Assembly: GCA_031316115.1 (NCBI GenBank)
Contig: JALDRC010000004.1
Coordinates: 284,859 to 348,858 of the forward strand
DNA: 64,000 nt
Direction: 5' to 3'
DNA from: Nitrososphaeraceae archaeon
Lineage (GTDB): Archaea > Thermoproteota > Nitrososphaeria > Nitrososphaerales > Nitrososphaeraceae
The notes beneath the pieces are model-generated. The model searched no databases and was not told the DNA's origin. It saw only the letters and a program-made list of their open reading frames with translations. Positions 1 to 8,824 of this stretch are shown in pieces. A program made the translations under genes and the position numbers. Numbering within the stretch: the first letter of the stretch is position 1; each line of letters begins with the position of its first letter.

Positions 1-939
1 TGATTTCATAAAATCTTCATCCGCCAATATAGATTCAATTGTTCCTCGAGGATCTTTAGCTATTGGTTCTTCAAACCCAACTTCTTCAATTATTTGTTTC
101 CATCTTTTTAGGTGTCTCCATTCATGTCGTAAAAGGTATGCTAATGCTTTTTCACCCATCTTTCTGTAGGGAATATGTACACTAAAATAATCTATTTTAT
201 CCGTGATTGATTCATCGTTATTTATCCTGATTAAACCAGTTTTTAAAACTTTTTCTTTATAACTATCAAAAGCTTTTTTGACTTGAATTAAATACAAATA
301 ATTGGAATAATTGCCATTAACAAGAGGTGTTTCCCTTCCAAAAGGACGATAAAAATCATATTCATTTTTAATGATTGTGGAAGTAACTTTTGGGTCGAAA
401 ACAACCAATCGTGGATTTTCTTTAACAAGCATTGCAATGGCACCTGCTCCCTGTGTGTATTCTCCAGCAGAACCCAGATCATATTTTGCTATATCACTTA
501 CTATTACAATAGCTGCATGTCCATTGTTTTCTTCTGCTCTAATCCAGTTAGCATTATCGTATAGAGCATAGGAACCACTAACACATGCAAATTTGCATTC
601 TATTCCGCCAGCATGTTCAAACGATCCTTCTCCATAGATCTGTTCTAGCATACCAATTACAAAAGAATTCATTGCTTTTGATTCATCAAGAGCTGATTCA
701 GTAGCTACATACATTCTTCCTATATCTTTTGGTTTCAAATCATTTTTCTGCATTAAAGTTAAACATGCATTAGCGGCCATACATGCAGGGTCTTGATTAG
801 TATCAACAATAGCCATTTGCTTCATACCTATCCCATTTTCTAATTTATGTGGATCAATTCCTCGAGCTTTTGCAAAGTCTTTTGAATCAATATATAGTTT
901 AGGAACATAAATAGCCATATCGTCGATACCTACAGACAT
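1..939 (-). CDS. Hydroxymethylglutaryl-CoA synthase, archaeal type (3' end outside window)
   Basis: The complement strand is open from an ATG at 939 to the window edge (313 codons, no stop), so the C-terminus is missing. The N-terminus starts MSVGIDDMAIYVPKLYID, typical of archaeal HMG-CoA synthases. ATESALDES (about residues 79-87) and the cysteine in KFACVSG (about Cys119) match the conserved Glu and acyl-accepting Cys of the thiolase-fold family. The enzyme condenses acetyl-CoA and acetoacetyl-CoA to HMG-CoA, the entry to the mevalonate route for archaeal ether lipids. The frame is also open upstream of the ATG without another good start. It lies head-to-tail downstream of mqnC. Identification is from motif reading; confidence is high for the family. 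Confidence 0.88.
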   Translation of the reverse strand, partial: MSVGIDDMAIYVPKLYIDSKDFAKARGIDPHKLENGIGMKQMAIVDTNQDPACMAANACLTLMQKNDLKPKDIGRMYVATESALDESKAMNSFVIGMLEQIYGEGSFEHAGGIECKFACVSGSYALYDNANWIRAEENNGHAAIVIVSDIAKYDLGSAGEYTQGAGAIAMLVKENPRLVVFDPKVTSTIIKNEYDFYRPFGRETPLVNGNYSNYLYLIQVKKAFDSYKEKVLKTGLIRINNDESITDKIDYFSVHIPYRKMGEKALAYLLRHEWRHLKRWKQIIEEVGFEEPIAKDPRGTIESILADEDFMKS

Positions 940-1074
940 ATTAAAGCCTAGTTCGCTATTTGGCCATTTAAACGTATATACAATTTGTAGAGAATTTTTG
1001 GCTTTATTATCATATTGTAAAAAAAATATATCAAAGATGTCTTATTCTTACAGAAAATAGAATTCTAGAATATA

Positions 1075-2196
1075 CTAAAAAAAACGAATAATATTATAAA
1101 AATTATCCCGTTCTGCTGCTTTAAATCCAATTTGCTTAATAGATTCGATTATTTTAGTTGAAGTTAGCTCCGTAGAACGTGCTCCTGTGGCACTAACAAC
1201 TTCCTCACCAATCAACGTTCCACCAAAATCATCAGCTCCAAATAATAATGCTAATTGTGCCATTCCTACCCCATTTGTCAACCAAGAAGACTGAATATGA
1301 GGTATTGAACCATTGAATATTATTCTAGAGATTGCAATCATCTTTAATAATTTCAGTCCTCCAGAAGAATATCTAGTCAATCCTTCTAACTGCATTTGAG
1401 TGTTATTAGGTTCGAATCCCCAAGGAATAAACGCTATAAAGCCATTTGTTTTATTTTGCAGTTCACTTATCTTCATAAAATGTTGTATAACATCGTCATC
1501 ATTCTCTACTGAGCCATACATCATAGTTGCAGAAGAACTAATTCCAAGATCATGTGCTTCATTCATTATTCTAATCCAATCATTACTTTTGATCTTTAGT
1601 GGACTTATTTTTGATTTAACTTCATCAACCAGAATCTCTGCTCCCGCACCTGGGAGTGAATCTAAGCCTGCCATCTTTAGTCTTGTTAATACTTCTTTTG
1701 TACTACTTCGTTCAACTTTTGATATCATATCAATTTCTGAGGCAGAAAGACCATGAATTGAGATTAATGGAAAAGATTTTTTAATCTCTTTAAAAATTTC
1801 TTCGTAATATTCTATAGATAAGCTGGGATTATGGCCTCCTTGAAAAAGAATTTGAGTAATCCCAAACATTTGTTTTGAAATTGAGATTCTTTCTAGTATC
1901 TCCTCCTTTGAACGAGTATATGATTCGATATGTCTAGGAGGTCGATAGAAGGCACAAAATTTGCAATAAGTTATACATACATTCGTATAGTTTAGAATAA
2001 TATTATTTATAAAACTGGCTGTTGTATCGAAAAGATTCTGTCGTAATTTATTAGATACTAGTCCTATTGCATAAATATCATCTGAACATAAAAGCTTTTT
2101 ATAATCTTTGAAATTAAGAGTTTTTCCTTCCAAAACATCATTTAAAATATCTCTAATTTCTGAATCAATAGTAATTGAAGATAATATGTTTTGCAA
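1075..2196 (-). CDS. mqnC: Radical SAM dehypoxanthine futalosine cyclase (MqnC-like)
   Basis: A 373-aa radical SAM protein. The cluster motif CITYCKFC (CxxxCxxC) follows an N-terminal helical stretch, and FQGGHNP, GLSASEID and LPGAGAEIL are the conserved segments of the MqnC/MqnE/CofH superfamily. The GGHNP version, with a lysine-free SSATMMYG stretch, fits MqnC, which cyclises dehypoxanthine futalosine in the futalosine menaquinone pathway. CofH of F420 synthesis is the main alternative, but the MqnE- and MqnD-like neighbours favour the quinone pathway. It is divergent from mqnE with about 100 bp between the starts, so both promoters probably lie in 2197-2298. Full family length and no damage seen. 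Confidence 0.82.
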   Translation of the reverse strand: MQNILSSITIDSEIRDILNDVLEGKTLNFKDYKKLLCSDDIYAIGLVSNKLRQNLFDTTASFINNIILNYTNVCITYCKFCAFYRPPRHIESYTRSKEEILERISISKQMFGITQILFQGGHNPSLSIEYYEEIFKEIKKSFPLISIHGLSASEIDMISKVERSSTKEVLTRLKMAGLDSLPGAGAEILVDEVKSKISPLKIKSNDWIRIMNEAHDLGISSSATMMYGSVENDDDVIQHFMKISELQNKTNGFIAFIPWGFEPNNTQMQLEGLTRYSSGGLKLLKMIAISRIIFNGSIPHIQSSWLTNGVGMAQLALLFGADDFGGTLIGEEVVSATGARSTELTSTKIIESIKQIGFKAAERDNFYNIIRFF

Positions 2197-2298
2197 TTAT
2201 TGACTATATTTGATTCATTCTATTTATTCGTTACAAAGACTTGGATAATCTGAAATAATATATATATCAACAAAGGATATGATAAAGATTAATTAAAC

Positions 2299-3399
2299 TT
2301 GTTTGATAGATTGTGTATCAAATCAGCTGATCTAATAGAAAAGGTTTTAGCTGGAGAAGAATTGTCTCATAAAGAAGGTAGTGAATTATTTGAAGAGGAT
2401 TTTTTCACATTGGGTTCAGCTGCAGACTATATTCGAAATATAAAAAAAGGAAATATAGTTACATTTGTATCCTCATATTATCTAAACTATACAAATGTTT
2501 GCGCTGCTAGTTGTCCTTTATGTGCATTCTATAGAAAAGGAAATGAAGATGATGCTTATACTCTGACTACAGAACAAATTGTTTCACGTGCTAAATTTGC
2601 AATTGAAAAATTGGGAGTAACTGAATTACATATAGTAGGAGGATTTCATCCAAAACTTGGACTTGATTACTATGAAAAAATGATAAAGAGTATCAAAAAA
2701 GAATTTCCTAATATCAAAATTAAAGCATTAACTCCTGCTGAAATATTTTTTATATCTAAATTAACGAAAAATTCCATTAAGGAAATTTTAGATAGACTAA
2801 AGCATGCTGGCTTGGATGCACTTCCAGGAGGAGGGGCAGAAATCTTTAGCCCTGAAGTTAGAAATAAGATCACAAGGGGGAAATGTTCTGGTGATGAATG
2901 GTTAGATACTGCTAGACAAGCTCATGAAATGGGATTAAAAACTAATTCAACTATGCTTTTTGGTCATATTGAGAAACCACAGCATATAGTTGATCATATT
3001 CTAAAAATTCGAGATCTACATAAACAAACTAAAGGATTCAATACTTTCATACCCTTGAAATTTAGTTTAGATAATACCGAATTGGAAAAGACAGGAGAGA
3101 TTAGGAGAGAAAGTTCATCAATTTATGATCTTAGAGTTATTGCAATATCTAGAATATTATTAGCAAATATTTTAGATAATATTTCAGTTTATTGGGTAGC
3201 ATTAGGAAAGAAAATAGCTCAAGTTGCATTGTCATATGGCGGAAACGACTTTGTGGGTACAGCATTTTCTGAAGAAATTTTTAAAGCTGCAGGAAAAAAT
3301 AGTGGTACTTCTATTGAAGAATTAGCTAGACTATCTAGAGAAATAAATAGACAGCCAGTGCAAAGAGATACATTTTTTAACATTATAAAAAAATACTAA
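2299..3399 (+). CDS. mqnE: Radical SAM aminofutalosine synthase (MqnE-like)
   Basis: 366 aa starting at a TTG codon (no closer ATG is in frame). The radical SAM motif CAASCPLC is at about residues 68-75. HIVGGFHP, LTPAEIFF and FIPLKF match aminofutalosine synthase, which joins a chorismate-derived 3-enolpyruvyl benzoate to SAM in the futalosine route. It is clearly paralogous to the divergent neighbour MqnC (shared NYTNVC, AGLD-LPG-GAEI and RDxFxNII segments), so the pair looks like an old duplication with specialised members. It converges on mqnD with about 40 bp between stops. Menaquinone is the expected respiratory quinone of ammonia-oxidising archaea. Confidence 0.82.
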   Translation: MFDRLCIKSADLIEKVLAGEELSHKEGSELFEEDFFTLGSAADYIRNIKKGNIVTFVSSYYLNYTNVCAASCPLCAFYRKGNEDDAYTLTTEQIVSRAKFAIEKLGVTELHIVGGFHPKLGLDYYEKMIKSIKKEFPNIKIKALTPAEIFFISKLTKNSIKEILDRLKHAGLDALPGGGAEIFSPEVRNKITRGKCSGDEWLDTARQAHEMGLKTNSTMLFGHIEKPQHIVDHILKIRDLHKQTKGFNTFIPLKFSLDNTELEKTGEIRRESSSIYDLRVIAISRILLANILDNISVYWVALGKKIAQVALSYGGNDFVGTAFSEEIFKAAGKNSGTSIEELARLSREINRQPVQRDTFFNIIKKY

Positions 3400-3438
3400 C
3401 TTGGATAGATAAAATTGTAAACTATTTAATTATAGGCT

Positions 3439-4266
3439 TTAGGCGAAATTAATTGGAAATTTGGGTAACAGATGTTTTTCTCTAGCTAAACTGAATATTC
3501 TTTCAATTGCTTTTTTCCCGTTTTCGCCCATATCGATTGTTATTTCATTAACATACATATTAACAAATTTTAATATTATATTTTGCGTTTGCCCTCTTGC
3601 ATACTTCATTGCATAGTTTAGAGTTTCTTCCATATTATTAAGTCCATAGACAATCGACTTTCTGAATATAGTATCAAAATCTCGTATTTGTTTTAATGTT
3701 AAAGTTTTATTACTAGCGACATTTATCCCTAATGGAACTGGTAGACCATTTGTCATAGAATGCCACCATGCACCTAAGTCAATAATCTTATAAAGTCCTA
3801 ATTGTTCATATGTAACTTGGAGTTCATGTATTACAACTCCAGCATCAACCTCATTATTCACTATGGCATCAGGAATTAAATGGAATGGAATCTCTTTTAT
3901 CTTAGTAGGAGATGAAAAAAGTGATAATAGAAGATATGCAGAAGTCATTTTTCCTGGAATGGCTATTATTTTTGTAGATAATTCAGTTGGTGAAATTTTT
4001 TTTTTTGCAAGTAAAGTAGGGCCATAATTAATTCCAAAACTCCCTCCAGACCTTAGAACAATATAATCTTTTAAAAATGCATACGCATGAACAGAAATTG
4101 CAGTAACGTCTAACTCATGATTTAAGGCACGCGTATTGAGTTTTTCTATATCTTCAATAATATGAGTAATACGAAAATCGTGGGAACTGACTTTTCCACT
4201 TGCTAATCCATAAAACATAAAAGCATCGTCCGAATCCGGAGTATGTCCTAAAGTAATATCAATCAT
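3439..4266 (-). CDS. mqnD: 1,4-dihydroxy-6-naphthoate synthase (MqnD)
   Basis: 275 aa of the periplasmic-binding-protein-like MqnA/MqnD fold. The N-terminus LGHTPDSDDAFMFYGL is the hallmark of MqnD, which converts cyclic dehypoxanthine futalosine to 1,4-dihydroxy-6-naphthoate, the last pathway-specific step before prenylation. VVIHELQVTYEQLGL and LGAWWHSMTNGLPVPLG are further MqnD-conserved segments; the His in VIHE is the proposed catalytic base of the family. Length is normal. Together with mqnC and mqnE this gives three of the four core futalosine enzymes; MqnA and the hydrolase MqnB are not in the window. Confidence 0.9.
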   Translation of the reverse strand: MIDITLGHTPDSDDAFMFYGLASGKVSSHDFRITHIIEDIEKLNTRALNHELDVTAISVHAYAFLKDYIVLRSGGSFGINYGPTLLAKKKISPTELSTKIIAIPGKMTSAYLLLSLFSSPTKIKEIPFHLIPDAIVNNEVDAGVVIHELQVTYEQLGLYKIIDLGAWWHSMTNGLPVPLGINVASNKTLTLKQIRDFDTIFRKSIVYGLNNMEETLNYAMKYARGQTQNIILKFVNMYVNEITIDMGENGKKAIERIFSLAREKHLLPKFPINFA

Positions 4267-4369
4267 ATTTGATTTAATCCACCTTCAATCTAAATTATCT
4301 CAATAAAAACTTTGACATTTATCAAATGTTATTTAAGATTTATTTATTAGATAAACTATATTTTAATTA

Positions 4370-4660
4370 TTGAATAATAAAGATTTTATATATCAGCAAC
4401 TCAAATGGATAGCGGTATATTTTGTTATTAGTTTTATTATTTCATTAATAATACCCTTTCCTTATTCATTGATTGTCATTGTTTTAGTAGTCTTGGGTAT
4501 AAGTTTTTATGTTAGAAAAAGACAGATGACTAAATTCAAATTAGAAAATTTTTCAATGTTCAATTCGAATAAAGTAAATTATTTTTGTATGGTCTGTGGT
4601 ATGAAACACAATAACTTGATGTGTCCAAAATGTGGTTCAAAGATGAAAAGAATAGGATAA
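4370..4660 (+). CDS. Small membrane protein with C-terminal zinc ribbon
   Basis: 96 aa from a TTG start. Two closely spaced hydrophobic segments (about residues 12-28 and 31-46) form a hairpin, then a basic stretch and a C-terminal CxxC(x)9CxxC zinc ribbon (CMVCGM, CPKCGSKMKRIG). Similar membrane-hairpin plus zinc-ribbon proteins are common in archaea and mostly uncharacterised. It stands alone on the plus strand between mqnD and a repeat protein. No function is assigned; a membrane-anchored metal or protein-interaction module is an inference. Confidence 0.6.
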   Translation: MNNKDFIYQQLKWIAVYFVISFIISLIIPFPYSLIVIVLVVLGISFYVRKRQMTKFKLENFSMFNSNKVNYFCMVCGMKHNNLMCPKCGSKMKRIG

Positions 4661-4815
4661 TAATCAAATAATTATTGAATTATAATTGAATTTACAAACA
4701 ATATCATGAAAGTTTTATCTATAAATAATTTCCATGAAATATACCAGTATTATAATATAGTAACACATTACTTAATCCTAATATAATTTGAAATTTATGA
4801 TTATTGGTACTATAA

Positions 4816-5163
4816 TTGCTTAGAAAAAAAACGTATATTTCATTTTTAGTAAGCTTATTGCTATTAATTGTTATTGATATTTCTTCATATGCTAATTTAG
4901 TATACGGTAGTGATGGTGGTGATGGTGATGGGAATGACAAAAGAGAAAAAGCTAAGCATGATGAGGGTGATGGTGATGGGAATGACAAAAGAGAAAAAGC
5001 TAAGCATGATGAGGGTGATGGTGATGGGAATGACAAAAGAGAAAATTCATTAGAAGAATTGTTTGAAAACGATGATGAAAACGATGATGAAAACGATGAT
5101 GAAAACGATGATGAAAACGATATTCCATTTATATTGCCATTTAATGCAGTACCATTTCCATAA
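4816..5163 (+). CDS. Secreted acidic repeat protein
   Basis: 115 aa from a TTG start. The N-terminus (about residues 1-32) is a signal-peptide-like hydrophobic segment. The mature part is almost wholly repetitive: two and two-thirds copies of a 16-residue unit beginning GDGDGNDKREKAK, then four to five copies of the tetrapeptide DEND, ending in a short hydrophobic tail (IPFILPFNAVPFP). The D/G/N-rich units resemble calcium-binding linkers, but no defined EF-hand or RTX motif is present. The DNA repeats are near-perfect, so copy number is probably unstable. An extracellular, perhaps Ca2+-binding, function is inference. Confidence 0.6.
   Translation: MLRKKTYISFLVSLLLLIVIDISSYANLVYGSDGGDGDGNDKREKAKHDEGDGDGNDKREKAKHDEGDGDGNDKRENSLEELFENDDENDDENDDENDDENDIPFILPFNAVPFP
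4918..5045 (+). repeat. 48-bp in-frame tandem repeat
   Basis: Copy 1 spans 4918-4965, copy 2 spans 4966-5013 with no visible difference, and a partial third copy runs from 5014 to about 5045. The unit length is a multiple of three, so each copy adds 16 residues to the secreted protein without shifting the frame. Confidence 0.9.
5065..5121 (+). repeat. 12-bp in-frame microsatellite-like repeat
   Basis: The unit gaaaacgatgat is repeated 4.75 times (5065, 5077, 5089, 5101, 5113) and encodes the acidic DEND run. All copies are identical, which points to recent slippage expansion. Confidence 0.9.
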
Positions 5164-5262
5164 ATTTAAAATAGAATTATATTATAAAGTTTTTAATTAT
5201 TTCTAAATGCCATAGTGAGGACAACACTGCATAATCTCAGGATTATCTGACTTGCAATACAG

Positions 5263-5380
5263 GCGGGGGTTGTAGAGCCTGGCCAAATAAATAAAAAAAT
5301 TGGAGACGCGGGACTTAAGATCGAGGTAATTGGTGATCCCGTCCTTTAGAGGTTCGTGGGTTCAAATCCCACCCCCCGCA
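5263..5380 (+). tRNA. tRNA-Leu(UAA) with two introns
   Basis: Acceptor GCGGGGG (5263-5269) pairs with CCCCCGC (5373-5379), discriminator A5380. The T arm GTGGG-TTCAAAT-CCCAC is perfect and the long variable arm CCT-TTTA... is class II. Anticodon TAA is at 5316-5318 in loop CTTAAGA, flanked by CGGGA/TCCCG. The gene is 118 nt; it folds to a normal 85-nt tRNA only if two insertions are removed: 17 nt in the D arm (about 5290-5306, giving D stem GTA/TAC) and 16 nt at the canonical 37/38 site (about 5320-5335). The exact D-arm intron ends are ambiguous by one or two bases. It is followed closely by the convergent pdxT. Confidence 0.9.
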
Positions 5381-5391
5381 GTACCTAGAAA

Positions 5392-6024
5392 TTAATTATA
5401 AGATTTTTTAAAATCTATGACTTTTTTTACAAACAATTCATGTATCCTAGTATCAAGTGACAATTCAGGATGAAAAGAAGTAGCTATAATATGATCTTGA
5501 ATTACAGCGACTATTTTATTATCAAATGAGCACATAATATCAACATTATCTTGAACATTGGTAATTATAGGAGCTCTTATGAATACTCCTTTAAAAGGAA
5601 CTGGTCCCAAAGTTGGAATTTTAAGATTAGTCTCAAATGAATTATGTTGTCTACCAAATGCATTTCGTTCTACAACAATATCCAATACGCCTAACAATTG
5701 TTGTTTTGTCTGTCCGATAAATTTATCATACACTTTCTTTGATAACATTATCAAACCTGCACAAGTACCCATTACGGGCATTCCATTAGAAATACGATTT
5801 TTAATAGTTTGAAAAATTTGTCCATTTAGAGAAATTAGATTTCCTATAACCGTGCTTTCGCCTCCAGGTAAAATTAAACCATCTAAATTTTTGATCTCTT
5901 CTGGATGTCTAACTGAGATTACCGTTCCTTTTAAATTCAAATTAGTTATAGATTCTTTTGTAGAATTAATGTTCTCTTCTATATCTCCCTGTATTCCGAG
6001 TATTCCTATTTTTAATTCGTTCAA
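5392..6024 (-). CDS. pdxT: Pyridoxal 5'-phosphate synthase glutaminase subunit PdxT
   Basis: 210 aa class I glutamine amidotransferase of the SNO/PdxT family. The start is [17 protein letters not shown], the nucleophile elbow GTCAGLI (catalytic Cys) and FHPEL (catalytic His/Glu) are all present. It hydrolyses glutamine and channels ammonia to PdxS to make PLP from ribose-5-phosphate and glyceraldehyde-3-phosphate. It starts at TTG inside the overlapping stop of pdxS (TTGA), so the two are translationally coupled. Length is as usual for the family. Confidence 0.95.
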   Translation of the reverse strand: MNELKIGILGIQGDIEENINSTKESITNLNLKGTVISVRHPEEIKNLDGLILPGGESTVIGNLISLNGQIFQTIKNRISNGMPVMGTCAGLIMLSKKVYDKFIGQTKQQLLGVLDIVVERNAFGRQHNSFETNLKIPTLGPVPFKGVFIRAPIITNVQDNVDIMCSFDNKIVAVIQDHIIATSFHPELSLDTRIHELFVKKVIDFKKSYN

Positions 6025-6992
6025 ATGGAGGGTCCTCTTTCTTGCATACGTAATTCAAGGTTTTTTGTATCTAAACCCAATAAAGATTTTTTTTCATCAA
6101 CTAATTTTTGAGCTTCCTTTATTACTTTTGGATCATCATAATAAGTTGTAGCCAATACGATGGCTCTTGCTCTTTGTTCTGGATCCTCTGCCTTGAAAAT
6201 TCCAGAGCCAACAAATATGCCATCACAACCATAATTCATAACTAAAGATGCATCAGCGGGTGTTGCCACTCCTCCAGCGGCAAAATTTACGACAGGTAAA
6301 CGAGCGAGTCTAGCAGTCTCTTTTACTAGATTATATGAAACTTTCAAGTCTCTAGAGAATTTGATTAATTCTAGGTCATCGTTATCACGATAAATTGAAT
6401 TTAATTTTCTAATATCATTATTTACGTTTTTTATATGTCTTACTGCTTCTGCAATATTTCCTGTTCCTGGTTCTCCTTTAGTCCTGATCATAGAAGTACC
6501 TTCTTCTATTCTACGTAAAGCTTCCGCCAAGTTCTTTGCACCGTTGACAAATGGAGTTGTGAAATCCCATTTCCAAATATGACTTTCCTCGTCTGCTGGT
6601 GTAAGAACTTCGCTCTCATCTATCATATCCACTCCAGCAGATTCTAACATCTTAGCCTCTGAGATGTGACCTATTCTGCATTTAGCCATTAACGGAATTG
6701 TGATTTCATCCATTATCTGTTCTATAATCTTGATACTAGCGGTTCTAGCTACTCCTCCTGCTTTTCTAACATCATATGGTAATTTGTCAAGCACCATGAC
6801 TGCTACTGCTCCAGAATCCTCTGCTATCTGTGCTTGTTCGACTGTTGTAACATCCATTATAACACCATGTTTTTGCATATGGGCAAAACCTCGTTTTACC
6901 AAAGTAGTTCCTTGAACTATTTGTCCCTCTTTTACATCCTTAAATTTTATGCCCTTGGGCTCAGATTCCGTTGCCACAAGAGAGATATTCAT
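6021..6992 (-). CDS. pdxS: Pyridoxal 5'-phosphate synthase lyase subunit PdxS
   Basis: 323 aa, TIM-barrel PLP synthase. [13 protein letters not shown] holds one of the two active-site lysines region, AKCRIGH and [13 protein letters not shown] are conserved, and [13 protein letters not shown] with FVGSGIF forms the phosphate-binding C-terminal half. It forms the dodecameric core to which PdxT docks. It is first in the two-gene pdxS-pdxT operon, with a 4-nt overlap. High confidence. Confidence 0.96.
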   Translation of the reverse strand: MNISLVATESEPKGIKFKDVKEGQIVQGTTLVKRGFAHMQKHGVIMDVTTVEQAQIAEDSGAVAVMVLDKLPYDVRKAGGVARTASIKIIEQIMDEITIPLMAKCRIGHISEAKMLESAGVDMIDESEVLTPADEESHIWKWDFTTPFVNGAKNLAEALRRIEEGTSMIRTKGEPGTGNIAEAVRHIKNVNNDIRKLNSIYRDNDDLELIKFSRDLKVSYNLVKETARLARLPVVNFAAGGVATPADASLVMNYGCDGIFVGSGIFKAEDPEQRARAIVLATTYYDDPKVIKEAQKLVDEKKSLLGLDTKNLELRMQERGPSI

Positions 6993-7168
6993 GTCTTACA
7001 ATTATTAAAAAAGTATCTATTATAGGTTTAGTTTTTAACAGAAAATGAATTCATTGAATTCTTGAGGTTAATTTGAGAATACAGTATTATTATTTAACAT
7101 AATATACATTATCCAAATTTGAAGTAATGTATTCATCGTCAGTAGAATTTATTTCCAAATTCGAAAAT

Positions 7169-7882
7169 TTAATGATTGATATATTTTGTCGAACCATATA
7201 TGGGTTGTCCTAGATAATTACTATCTAGTATTTTGGGTTCTAAAATAATGCTTATTGCATTTCTTTGTAGAACTAAATAAAGATCAGTATCAACTATTCC
7301 TCTAGGAGTGATAATTTCAGCTGTGCCTTTAATAACGTTATTTTCAGTGTCAGACAATCGAATAGAAGTATGACTTTCTGCTATAAAATTAATAATTTCA
7401 AATATGTGAGGAGAAATTCCCTCTCTAGAAATTTTTGATATTTTGGCATTAAAAGTGATTATATCTCCATTTCTTACATCTAGCATCCAACTGCCATTGA
7501 GAACTAATAATTTATCCATAGTTTTGTATTTGTTGTCATTTGTTATATCAGAATTAGGAAGTAGTTCATTTAAAGAGAAGCTTGATTCTTTATTGGTAAG
7601 TATATTTACCAGAGTTGAGGTAAGAAGATCGACGAGTTCTGTTTGTTTTTTATTTTCATTAAAAGACAATAAATTTGAAAAACTATTATCATTTTCCATG
7701 GGATTTTGATCATCCAATAATATTAAAGAAAACAAAGTACCATTTAGATTAAAAGATGTATCATTACTATTTCCAAATTGAGAATATAAATTTGAAAAAG
7801 GGGTTGACTCGCCTAGAAAGATAATTTTGAGTATGATTAAAAATGAAAGGGTTAGAACAAATAGAATAATAAACCATTTCAT
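7169..7882 (-). CDS. Membrane-anchored exported protein of unknown function
   Basis: 237 aa. An N-terminal hydrophobic segment (about residues 3-24) acts as a signal anchor and leaves the rest outside the membrane. The middle is rich in Asn/Ser/Leu; the C-terminal half (about residues 125-237) reads as beta-rich, with segments such as LNGSWMLDVRNGDIITF and AESHTSIRL. No family recognised. It is followed closely by nothing on the same strand and preceded by the 127-aa unknown gene (54 bp away), so the two may be co-transcribed. Confidence 0.6.
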   Translation of the reverse strand: MKWFIILFVLTLSFLIILKIIFLGESTPFSNLYSQFGNSNDTSFNLNGTLFSLILLDDQNPMENDNSFSNLLSFNENKKQTELVDLLTSTLVNILTNKESSFSLNELLPNSDITNDNKYKTMDKLLVLNGSWMLDVRNGDIITFNAKISKISREGISPHIFEIINFIAESHTSIRLSDTENNVIKGTAEIITPRGIVDTDLYLVLQRNAISIILEPKILDSNYLGQPIYGSTKYINH

Positions 7883-7936
7883 TAGGTGATTATTTTCAGT
7901 TACCTTTTCCTATTAAGTTTATTTAGAGTAGTTTAA

Positions 7937-8320
7937 TCAAAAATTACTTTGCTTAAATTTATCAGGATCTAATTTAGTTAAATTACACCTAACTTCGTTA
8001 TTTCTCCATAACATCTCATTTACTTGATCATCATCAATATATGTATCCCATCTTTCTAAAATAGTATTTAAAATTTCAGAACTATTATAGAGTATATTCC
8101 AATATGGATGATGTTCTGCAGTAGTATACGAAAGTTCTAAGACATCTTTTAAACTCTCTCTAGCTATTTCTAATATATCAGAATTAGAAGTATACAATTT
8201 AAGGGAGCCAGATTCGCAATCAGACTTGACTTTAATGTCTATTCCCTCGTTTTTTAGTTCATTTACTAAAGAGTCAATTCTTTTGAAAAGAATATCAAAC
8301 TCTAAACTATTGGAAGACAT
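7937..8320 (-). CDS. Conserved-looking hypothetical protein, 127 aa
   Basis: A soluble, mostly helical 127-aa protein with no signal or membrane segment. The N-terminus (about 1-40) is a charged helix; the C-terminal half is Trp/Tyr-containing (HHPYWNILY, ERWDTYIDD, EMLWRNNEVRC). No recognised motif. Normal codon usage and a plausible spacing to the next gene support it being real. Confidence 0.55.
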   Translation of the reverse strand: MSSNSLEFDILFKRIDSLVNELKNEGIDIKVKSDCESGSLKLYTSNSDILEIARESLKDVLELSYTTAEHHPYWNILYNSSEILNTILERWDTYIDDDQVNEMLWRNNEVRCNLTKLDPDKFKQSNF

Positions 8321-8388
8321 GAAATTTCTTTATTTTATTTGATATATAACTTTTAAAATTTTCAAGATTGAGGGATATAATATAATCT

Positions 8389-8484
8389 TTATATTTGATA
8401 AGTATCTTCAAAGTCGTCTACATCATCAAATTCATCATATTCATTTTCAATGTCTTTTTCAAATTCATTAAGATCGTCAGACAT
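8389..8484 (-). CDS. Acidic microprotein, 31 aa
   Basis: A short ATG-started ORF encodes MSDDLNEFEKDIENEY followed by DEFDDVDDFEDTYQI, extremely rich in Asp/Glu. It sits about 70 bp upstream of the 127-aa hypothetical gene on the same strand and ends at TAA. A poly-acidic peptide of this length could be a real microprotein or a chance ORF; the strong compositional bias in one frame only favours coding. Confidence 0.4.
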   Translation of the reverse strand: MSDDLNEFEKDIENEYDEFDDVDDFEDTYQI

Positions 8485-8615
8485 AGAACAACAATATCTA
8501 TAAATATAAAATATATATTTTTTTTATTTTATAAAATTTTTAAAATTTAATGTTCATAAATATACTTGTTTTAAATTATAATAATTTATAAGAAATTATA
8601 TTCATTAATAATAAA

Positions 8616-8771
8616 ATGGGGGACACTTCGAAAACTGGTGAATACAAGGAAGACAATTCTTGTGAAATTTGTGGAAATGATATTGAAATATGCATGTGTG
8701 TCTGTCCATATTGTGGTGAACGAGATTCCTGTGAATGTTGTTTACATGATGCAGCAACAGGAGGAGGATAA
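8616..8771 (+). CDS. Cysteine-rich zinc-finger microprotein, 51 aa
   Basis: ATG-started ORF of 51 codons. It contains nine cysteines in about 27 residues: CEICGND, then CMCVCPYCGERDSCECC, followed by LHDAATGGG. The first CxxC and the CPYCG knuckle would make one treble-clef or zinc-ribbon site, with extra Cys for a second metal. It ends 53 bp before the 2-oxoacid:ferredoxin oxidoreductase alpha gene on the same strand, so it may share its transcript. A zinc- or Fe-S-binding accessory role is inference. Confidence 0.65.
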   Translation: MGDTSKTGEYKEDNSCEICGNDIEICMCVCPYCGERDSCECCLHDAATGGG

Positions 8772-8824
8772 TATATACGATTCTCCAAACTATTAATAGA
8801 AAGAATCTATTAATAAAATACTGA

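Noticed and set aside
4719..5036. Minus-strand ORF with serine/proline repeats over the secreted acidic protein
   Set aside because: It is the antisense reading of the 48-bp repeat; the plus frame has a signal peptide and a sensible end.
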